Source: XYD2-FULL-39-9 sp964561035
Lineage (GTDB): Bacteria; Patescibacteriota; Patescibacteriia; Magasanikbacterales; GWA2-37-8
Assembly: GCA_964561035.1 (NCBI GenBank)
Contig: CAZLNR010000008.1
Location: forward strand, 1 to 35,612
Reading direction: 5' to 3'
DNA length: 35,612 bases
Position 1 is the first letter of the stretch; every line of letters starts with the position of its first letter. The notes beneath the pieces were generated by a model that made no database searches, had not been told where the DNA came from, and saw nothing but the letters and a program-made list of their open reading frames with translations. Of this stretch, positions 31,275 to 35,612 are shown piece by piece. The position numbers and the translations under genes are program-made.

Positions 31275-31310
31275 GTGGCCTCCTGGCCTTTTGACTGATT
31301 TGCACAGCTT

Positions 31311-31342
31311 ATTTTTCCACCACCGAACGATGATGGAAAAAT
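31311..31342. terminator. Terminator-like hairpin between genes B and A
   Basis: ATTTTTCCACCACC (31311-31324) pairs with GATGATGGAAAAAT (31329-31342; two G-U pairs), a 14-bp stem with a 4-base loop. The A/T ends give a U-tract in both directions. It lies in the 139-base spacer, after the gene B stop and before the gene A ribosome site. Confidence 0.7.
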
Positions 31343-31413
31343 TTCTGTGAGGAAGATACCCTGCCAACACTGTCTACACCTCGAATTTCTTCCTCTTGCT
31401 TCTCCCTCCAACC

Positions 31414-32160
31414 CTACGAGGCCGGCACTGCAACAGACACAGACCCCACGTACAACGCCGATGAAAACCGGATGACCACCGTTCCCGCTGGTCCGTTGGT
31501 CGGCACCAGCAAGTCGTAGATCTCACCCACACACGGACGCCCTCCGCTTCCGATGTTGACCGTTGGTAGCCCGGAGACCGAGCTTCCGCAGGTTTGCGAC
31601 GTTGGATCATCCGGGATGCCCCAGACGATCCGGATTCGACCGTTGCGATTGAGCAGCTGGTACTGCCCAAGACTCTGATCAATCACCGAGACACCCTCGG
31701 TGATTTGCAAGGCCATGACATGAAGCGCCAGTGGTCCTGCAGTCGCGGTACTTCCTAGATCACCCTCACAACTGAAGGCGAACTCGTTCACTCCGGTGAA
31801 CACCGGCGTGAACGAAACCTCCCACTCGCCCACACCAGGTTGAGCCGGTGGCGTCATAGGGAGCGGGGCGCTTGGAGCGCGATTGTTGGTCGCGGTGCAC
31901 TGCCTCGCCTCCGCGAGACAGACCAGGGTCTTGGGACGACCCATGGTCACTCCGTCGGCAGGCGGAGCCTGCGGGCGGATGTAACAGTCACCCACGATGC
32001 TCGCCACCAGGGGTGGCGGAGCGTCGACGGGCGCATCGATGTTGGCGTCGGGGGTGAGGACTACTCCATCACCCATCGCATCCACCTCTCCATCCGGAAC
32101 ACCGGACGGGCTGAAGGAACACGCAGTGATGACTAGCACCAGACAGCAAAAGATCTTCAT
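31414..32160 (-). CDS. Exported lipoprotein B, near-twin of A with another signal peptide
   Basis: A 248-residue protein. Signal M-K-I-F-C-C-L-V-L-V-I-T-A-C-S-F has a good lipobox (I-T-A-C), so Cys14 is the likely lipid anchor. A short linker (S-G-V-P-D-G-E-V-D-A-M-G-D-G) is specific to B; from L-T-P-D-A-N on it equals A until S-S-A-L-Y, then the tail differs (V-G-S-V-S-V-A-V against G-G-S-V-S-V-E-V). In the tails the DNA differs far more than the protein, with many synonymous changes, whereas the body has none. This points to recent gene conversion or duplication of the body only. The ribosome site GGAGGG precedes the ATG by 7 bases. Confidence 0.8.
   Translation of the reverse strand: MKIFCCLVLVITACSFSPSGVPDGEVDAMGDGVVLTPDANIDAPVDAPPPLVASIVGDCYIRPQAPPADGVTMGRPKTLVCLAEARQCTATNNRAPSAPLPMTPPAQPGVGEWEVSFTPVFTGVNEFAFSCEGDLGSTATAGPLALHVMALQITEGVSVIDQSLGQYQLLNRNGRIRIVWGIPDDPTSQTCGSSVSGLPTVNIGSGGRPCVGEIYDLLVPTNGPAGTVVIRFSSALYVGSVSVAVPAS
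31449..32059. repeat. 611-bp perfect direct repeat, copy 2
   Basis: Second copy of the shared A/B gene body (see 30575-31185). The centre-to-centre offset of 874 bases means the copies are adjacent genes, a direct tandem arrangement that can recombine. Confidence 0.92.
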
Positions 32161-32486
32161 TTTTTTATCCCTCCTTCGTATTAAACGAAGAGTGAAAAAT
32201 AGCGTTGGGTTTTTTCGGGTATTATTGCCCGAGATTTAAAAATAAACTATTTTCAAATCTCGAATGATAATTTTAAAGTAGGTCTATTGTAACCTACTTT
32301 CTATTTTTTGACACTATTATAAATTGTTTTTTCGATCGTTATCAGTTCCCTACTCTATACGAGTAAGAAGCTGATTCAATCGCGCGGGTTCCGAAGAACC
32401 CGCGGATAATCCTCTTGCCACACCCTCGATTCACATCAATGGTGTGGAATTCCGATTTTTTAAGGTTCGGGAACCCTTTTTGCCCA
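32161..32486 (-). promoter_or_regulatory. Structured AT-rich spacer between genes C and B
   Basis: No gene in 326 bases. In order on the minus strand after the gene C stop: CCACACC/GGTGTGG stem; a 9-bp hairpin CGCGGGTTC-TTCG-GAACCCGCG with a UUCG tetraloop (32383-32404); a longer stem around ATCAG...CTGAT (about 32340-32378); a TATAAT -10-like box near 32318-32325; hairpin AAAGTAGGT/ACCTACTTT (32275-32300); CGAGATTT/AAATCTCG (about 32230-32263); finally CTTCGT/ACGAAG, which partly overlaps the gene B ribosome site. No good -35 box is seen. The layout repeats that of the spacers at 33825-34157 and 35028-35369 with different sequence. Confidence 0.6.
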
Positions 32487-33824
32487 TCACTGATTGGTGT
32501 TGGGCGGACCACTCAAGCTGGTGACCGCACGGTCACACAGCTTATCCCAGGCACCACCCGCCTGGTCGGGCTCGGCAGCAGGGTGCCACGGGAGCCGCGC
32601 GCAGCCGGTGGTGTACCACCGGGTGACGTCGGACGTTCCGTTCTGCAACCAGACACCGGTCACGGCCAGTGGAAGAACCGTGTTACCCGTGAGGTCGTAG
32701 CAGGTCAGGGCGCAAGCGCCCTGACCGCCATCCACGAACGTCGACTTGGCGATTTCGGTACCCGACCCCGTCGCGCTCCACTTCATGCACCGGGTGATGT
32801 TGTTCACCTGGGTGTTGGAGAAGTAGAGGCCGAGGCCGTGACACGACACCTGCTGCGACGTCTGCGCCACCTCGATCTGGAGGGTGTTGGTCTGCAGGAG
32901 CTGGGTACCACTCGACGAGTACGCCGTCGCGATGACGGTGTGCGTGCCGACAGTGGCATTGTCCCAGTCGCAGTGGTAGGCCGCGCTCGTGTCGGTGCAG
33001 AGGGTGGTGCTACCCACCTTGAACTCGACGCGGGCGATCGTGCTGGACGGACAGTTGAAGGTCGCATCCAGATCGATCGGGTTGCCCACAACAACGAACA
33101 GCGTGTTCGCCGTGAGCGTACCGTTGCCAGTGCACTGCGCATTGACCGTCACCGTCGACGACTTGGTCTGACCGTTGTTGCAGGTCATGCCGAAAGTCGT
33201 GGTCGTGGTGATGTTGCTCACGACGACCGAACCGTTACCCGCCTGGGCCACCCCGGAGCCGAACTGGCCACCGGAGAGCGTACACGCCGTGGCGTTCGAG
33301 CTCCACGTGCAGGTGCTGCTGCCGCCGGCGGTGATGCCGTTGGGGCTGCAGCTGAAGTTCAGGAACGGCGTGGGCAGCGGGCTGTCGTCATCCACGATCG
33401 TCACCGTCGCCGCGGCCGGCGCACCCACGATGAGGTGGGACTCCGGACGGATAGTGAAGATCAGGGTCTCCTCGCTCTCGTCGATCGTGTCGTTGAACGG
33501 GACCACCACGATGGTGGCCTCGGTCTGACCGGCGGGGATGAGGACGTACCACTCCGCGAGCCCCACGTAGTCAGAGCCGCTGGCCGTACCGCTGAGGTCG
33601 AACTTGACCTCGAGCTGCGCATCGAGCGAGCAGTTGCTCCGCTCGAACTTCACGGCGCCCGTGTCGCCGTTCTCGTTGGCGCTCGGATCGGTCGCCTGGA
33701 CGGTGACCGTACACTTCGCCGAGGAGGCGTCGACACCAGCGTCGGTCGTCTCGTCGACGATCGAGCCGTTCTCGATCATGCAGGCCGCCATCATCACACA
33801 CAGACACATGAGGAGCTTCTTCAT
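32487..33824 (-). CDS. Secreted Calx-beta / Ig-like multidomain protein C
   Basis: A 445-residue GC-rich gene (37 of 60 bases G or C at 33001-33060). Signal M-K-K-L-L-M-C-L-C-V-M-M-A-A-C suggests a lipoprotein. Domains: Calx-beta-like at about 38-146 (D-P-S-A-N-E-N-G-D-T-G ... D-E-S-E-E-T-L ... T-I-V-D-D-D), an Ig-like domain at about 150-225 with T-C-T-W-S-S-N-A-T-A-C-T and T-T-T-T-T-F, a second Ig-like domain (V-G-T-H-T-V-I-A-T-A-Y) to about 315, and a Cys-rich C-terminal part. Likely an adhesin-type surface protein. The ATG at 33824 has AAAGGT upstream and is preferred over a TTG 11 codons earlier. The opposite strand has a long Arg-rich frame typical of GC-rich shadows. Confidence 0.85.
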   Translation of the reverse strand: MKKLLMCLCVMMAACMIENGSIVDETTDAGVDASSAKCTVTVQATDPSANENGDTGAVKFERSNCSLDAQLEVKFDLSGTASGSDYVGLAEWYVLIPAGQTEATIVVVPFNDTIDESEETLIFTIRPESHLIVGAPAAATVTIVDDDSPLPTPFLNFSCSPNGITAGGSSTCTWSSNATACTLSGGQFGSGVAQAGNGSVVVSNITTTTTFGMTCNNGQTKSSTVTVNAQCTGNGTLTANTLFVVVGNPIDLDATFNCPSSTIARVEFKVGSTTLCTDTSAAYHCDWDNATVGTHTVIATAYSSSGTQLLQTNTLQIEVAQTSQQVSCHGLGLYFSNTQVNNITRCMKWSATGSGTEIAKSTFVDGGQGACALTCYDLTGNTVLPLAVTGVWLQNGTSDVTRWYTTGCARLPWHPAAEPDQAGGAWDKLCDRAVTSLSGPPNTNQ

Positions 33825-33968
33825 CGCACGGACCTTTCGCTGAGAGGTTGGCCACAACGGCCGGTTACAGGCCGTTGTGGCCCGGGAGTTGTTGGTGACG
33901 GTGTTTAACCGTCGCTCCGTACTTACTATATATTTATATATATTAATAAATACGGAACAACGGTTATT
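33785..33968. repeat. 184-bp perfect direct repeat (leader plus signal peptide start), copy 1
   Basis: Identical base for base to 34988-35171 (offset 1203). It covers the leader of gene C, two hairpins, the ribosome site, and codons 1-13 plus one base of the gene. To the left the coding sequences are unrelated; to the right the spacers are only partly similar. Confidence 0.95.
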
Positions 33969-34157
33969 ACTTTTTATTTTATTTAATTTTAAAGAGCTAT
34001 ACTTTTTTAGAACTGATCATCTTCTTAACACAATTTGTTTTAGGAAGATGATTGATTCCCGGAACGTTCTTCTTGCGAAGAACGTTCCGTCTTCTCCTTG
34101 TTGAGGCATCACAAGTTCGAAACTTCCGAACTTGGATAGCCTTGTTACAAGGAGGAA
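33825..34157 (-). promoter_or_regulatory. Structured AT-rich spacer between genes D and C
   Basis: A 333-base region without a gene. On the minus strand after the gene D stop: an outer stem CTCCTTGT/ACAAGGAG enclosing CAAGTTCG/CGAACTTG; a perfect 12-bp terminator-like hairpin CGGAACGTTCTT/AAGAACGTTCCG (34060-34089); ATCATCTTC/GAAGATGAT (34016-34052); then TATAGCTCTTTAAAAT, a -10-like box fused to a boxA-like string (about 33990-34005); a long stem AACCGT...ACGGTT (33907-33965); a perfect 13-bp hairpin GGCCACAACGGCC/GGCCGTTGTGGCC (33850-33882); and the ribosome site AAAGGT. No TTGACA-like -35 box is seen at the right distance. Confidence 0.7.
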
Positions 34158-35027
34158 CTACTTGCTGAACAGGCCCTTGAGGCCGAGGTTCAGCGTGACC
34201 GTGCCGTAGCCACCGAAGGCGTAGGAACGCCCCGGCTCTTCGACCAGGACACCATCCACACGACGGCCGTTGATGGGCTTGCCGCTCCAGGCCACACCAC
34301 CAGCGATGGTGACGTTGACGGAACCGCCCAGCTCCATCGTGACACTGGGACCGACACCCACCGAGCGGAGTGCGAGCACCTCGCGATCCTTGTTGCCGCG
34401 CAGGTCGAGCGAGTCCACCCCGGTGATGTTGAGGCCGAGCGCCGTGTAGCGACCAGCCTTGAATCCGGCGTTGAGCGTGGCCGCGATGGCGAAGTTGCCG
34501 ACACTATCCTTGCCGAGGCCGCCTTGCAGCTGCACCAGCGTGGCACGGGTGGAGCGCACACCGTACAGGCCGAGCACTCCGTAGGACATGCTCGTCCCCT
34601 TGTGCGAGACCGCGAGGATCTGGCTGGCAGGGCCGAGGTTCCACTTCGCCTGGTTCTTGGCGACCTTGTTGGCCGCTTCGGATGCGGCACGCGACACCTC
34701 GATCAGTTCGTTGGTGTTCGTGCCATGACGATCGAGATCGCCATCGCTGTCGATGGGGGTCGTGGGGATGGTGGGCGCGAGCGCCGGATTCATCGCCTTG
34801 GGCAGGTGAACCGTGAGCTCCAAGCAGGGCTCCTTGAGACCGTCAATCTTGACGGTCTCGTCGCTCCCCGAACCCACGTGATCCACCTGGTCGCGCGGCT
34901 GGCCCGGAGCACACGGCTCGGGCGGCGGCGCGTCCTGGGTCACGGTGACCCGAGGCTGCGCCTTGGCGTTGCCACCGAAGGTGGCCACCGCCATCATCAC
35001 ACACAGACACATGAGGAGCTTCTTCAT
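34158..35027 (-). CDS. Exported beta-rich protein D
   Basis: A 289-residue GC-rich gene. It shares the first 13 codons with gene C, then continues V-A-T-F-G-G-N-A-K-A-Q, which gives a signal-peptidase-I site (A-K-A/Q) instead of a lipobox. Then a P/C-containing stretch, S-D-G-D-L-D-R (an acidic, perhaps calcium-binding spot), a short helical part (A-S-E-A-A-N-K-V-A-K-N-Q) and from about 125 on alternating strands (G-V-L-G-L-Y-G-V, G-F-K-A-G-R-Y-T-A-L-G-L-N, V-T-I-A-G-G-V-A-W, Y-G-T-V-T-L-N-L-G-L) as in outer-membrane-type beta-sheets. CPR bacteria are thought to lack a typical outer membrane, so a barrel would be odd. Family not recognised. Confidence 0.78.
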   Translation of the reverse strand: MKKLLMCLCVMMAVATFGGNAKAQPRVTVTQDAPPPEPCAPGQPRDQVDHVGSGSDETVKIDGLKEPCLELTVHLPKAMNPALAPTIPTTPIDSDGDLDRHGTNTNELIEVSRAASEAANKVAKNQAKWNLGPASQILAVSHKGTSMSYGVLGLYGVRSTRATLVQLQGGLGKDSVGNFAIAATLNAGFKAGRYTALGLNITGVDSLDLRGNKDREVLALRSVGVGPSVTMELGGSVNVTIAGGVAWSGKPINGRRVDGVLVEEPGRSYAFGGYGTVTLNLGLKGLFSK

Positions 35028-35171
35028 CGCACGGACCTTTCGCTGAGAGGTTGGCCACAACGGCCGGTTACAGGCCGTTGTGGCCCGGGAGTTGTTGGTG
35101 ACGGTGTTTAACCGTCGCTCCGTACTTACTATATATTTATATATATTAATAAATACGGAACAACGGTTATT
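34988..35171. repeat. 184-bp perfect direct repeat, copy 2
   Basis: Second copy of the leader plus signal-peptide start, here in front of gene D (see 33785-33968). Its hairpins are at 35053-35085 (GGCCACAACGGCC stem) and 35110-35168. Confidence 0.95.
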
Positions 35172-35369
35172 TTTATTTGTTTTTTAATTTTAAAGAACTA
35201 TATTTTCTTTTCGCTTTGTTAGAGCTTATCATCTTCCTAATACATGATATGTTTTAAGAAGATGATTTTCTCCCGGGATGCTCTTCTTGCGAAGAACATC
35301 CCGTCTTCCCCTCTTGAGGCGTTGTCAGTTCGATTTCTCGATCTGACGACAGCCTGGTTGAGGAGGAAT
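35028..35369 (-). promoter_or_regulatory. Structured AT-rich spacer between genes E and D
   Basis: A 342-base region without a gene, homologous to 33825-34157. After the gene E stop: hairpin with GTCAG/CTGAC arms; terminator-like hairpin CGGGATG/CATCCCG (35274-35303) where the other spacer has CGGAACG/CGTTCCG around the same loop; ATCATCTTC/GAAGATGAT (35228-35266); TATAGTTCTTTAAAAT near 35185-35203; then the perfect 184-bp repeat. Compared with the other spacer, stems change on both arms so that pairing is kept. Confidence 0.7.
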
Positions 35370-35612
35370 CTACTTGTCGTACTTCAGGTGCACGACAGCG
35401 CTGCGGGTCGCGGTCTTGTAGCCGGGCAGCTCGGTGACGGGCACGTTGCCCAGCCCCTTGAGCTGCTTGTTGATCGCGCGGATCTGGCGACCGTGACGCT
35501 TGAGAGTCTTGTCGACGCCCACGCCCCACTGCTCGAGCGCACCCACACGCTCGTCGAGCGTCGGCGGCTTGACATCCTCGTCACACGGCGGCTTGTCACC
35601 ATCGCCACCACC
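35370..35612 (-). CDS. C-terminal part of GC-rich gene E (runs off the right edge)
   Basis: The minus-strand frame from the window end to TAG at 35370-35372 gives 80 residues, G-G-G-D-G-D-K-P-P-C-D-E-D-V-K at the cut edge and A-V-V-H-L-K-Y-D-K at the end. The middle (L-D-E-R-V-G-A-L-E-Q-W ... I-R-A-I-N-K-Q-L-K-G-L) could be a short coiled coil. It has no start within the window. Its codons show strong G/C third-position preference (many AAG, CTC, GTC, CGC). It is followed by the same type of spacer as gene D, so it is the fifth member of the array. Overlapping frames on this strand are Ser/Arg-rich shadows. Function unknown. Confidence 0.7.
   Translation of the reverse strand, partial: GGGDGDKPPCDEDVKPPTLDERVGALEQWGVGVDKTLKRHGRQIRAINKQLKGLGNVPVTELPGYKTATRSAVVHLKYDK

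Noticed and set aside
30966..31298. Plus-strand frames opposite genes A and B (also 31840-32136)
   Set aside because: Identical shadows of the 611-bp repeat with Arg/Trp/His-rich composition and no ribosome site.
32415..33908. Very long plus-strand open frame (497 codons) opposite gene C
   Set aside because: Arg/Gly/Val-rich with no domain or signal; long antisense frames are expected opposite GC-rich genes. Gene C on the minus strand has a signal peptide, Calx-beta and Ig-like motifs and a ribosome site.
34100..34140. tRNA T-loop-like GTTCGAA string
   Set aside because: It is part of the CAAGTTCG/CGAACTTG hairpin; no acceptor or anticodon arms surround it. No tRNA or rRNA gene was seen in the window.
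34524..35111. Plus-strand open frame opposite gene D
   Set aside because: Same kind of GC-rich shadow; it even runs through the duplicated leader region into the AT-rich spacer.
33785..35171. Integron cassette array with attC sites
   Set aside because: A GTTTAAC/GTTAAAC string occurs at the long stem, but the second core site is missing, the repeats include start codons and signal peptides, and no integrase is in the window.
33785..35171. CRISPR or short tandem repeat array
   Set aside because: Only two copies, 184 bp long and 1.2 kb apart, with genes in between; no regularly spaced short repeats anywhere in the window.

Overview
The window looks like a scaffold from a Candidate Phyla Radiation (Patescibacteria, Parcubacteria-like) genome. 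Its core genes are compact, AT-rich and packed into operons with gaps of a few bases, and they encode the reduced but recognisable CPR set: F-type ATP synthase, peptidoglycan enzymes, a GHL15-like secreted protein and an O-antigen-ligase-like protein. TGA and TAA/TAG all act as stops, so there is no sign of code reassignment. A 100-base run of N at 17862-17961 marks a scaffold join.

Layout. (1) 1-4704, minus strand: atp operon (atpZ-like, atpB, atpE, atpF, atpH, atpA, an extra two-TM protein, then the start of atpG), driven by a clear promoter at 4729-4757. (2) 4775-6475, plus strand: three short GC-richer genes of unknown function plus a possible small RNA. Most of these units have their own terminator and two have clear promoters. 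(3) 6481-13107, minus: housekeeping run tatD, cvpA-like, metG, Nudix, rsmI, a small membrane protein, a thioredoxin-like ferredoxin, iscS/nifS, a DEDD exonuclease. (4) 13196-19804: ribH (plus), then transketolase, a small unknown, an LTA-synthase-like sulfatase (broken by the N gap), a Cys-rich membrane protein, hpf and murB (minus). (5) 19876-25677, plus: a tight six-gene envelope operon (ATP-grasp, NlpC/P60-like, mraY, an ATE/GNAT-like transferase, a YjdF-like membrane protein, an mpl-like Mur ligase). (6) 25678-30329: a LysW-like zinc ribbon divergent from a fold-type II PLP enzyme, then a GHL15-like protein divergent from an O-antigen-ligase-like protein. (7) 30540-35612, minus: five exported or probably exported proteins (called A to E here, left to right) in strongly GC-rich reading frames separated by AT-rich, hairpin-filled spacers.

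Region 7 is the most unusual part. A and B share a perfect 611-bp body but have different leaders, signal peptides and C-terminal tails. C and D share a perfect 184-bp leader plus the first 13 codons of the signal peptide but have unrelated bodies. Hairpins in the spacers keep their pairing while their sequence changes between copies. One N-terminus carries a C-N-Q-V-F-G-L-D motif that I associate with Myxococcota lipoproteins. Together this suggests a mosaic array of expression cassettes for surface or secreted proteins, possibly with foreign coding sequence placed under local AT-rich control signals. The GC-rich genes of region 2 show the same contrast (GC-rich frame, AT-rich structured flanks), and one has a boxA-like motif just after its promoter.

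Functionally, regions 4 to 6 form a cell-envelope neighbourhood: MurB, MraY and an Mpl-like ligase for peptidoglycan precursors, an aminoacyl-transferase-like and an ATP-grasp protein that may modify the stem peptide, an NlpC/P60-like hydrolase, an LTA-synthase-like phosphotransferase, and a polysaccharide polymerase or ligase. All assignments come from reading the sequence; no database search was run.
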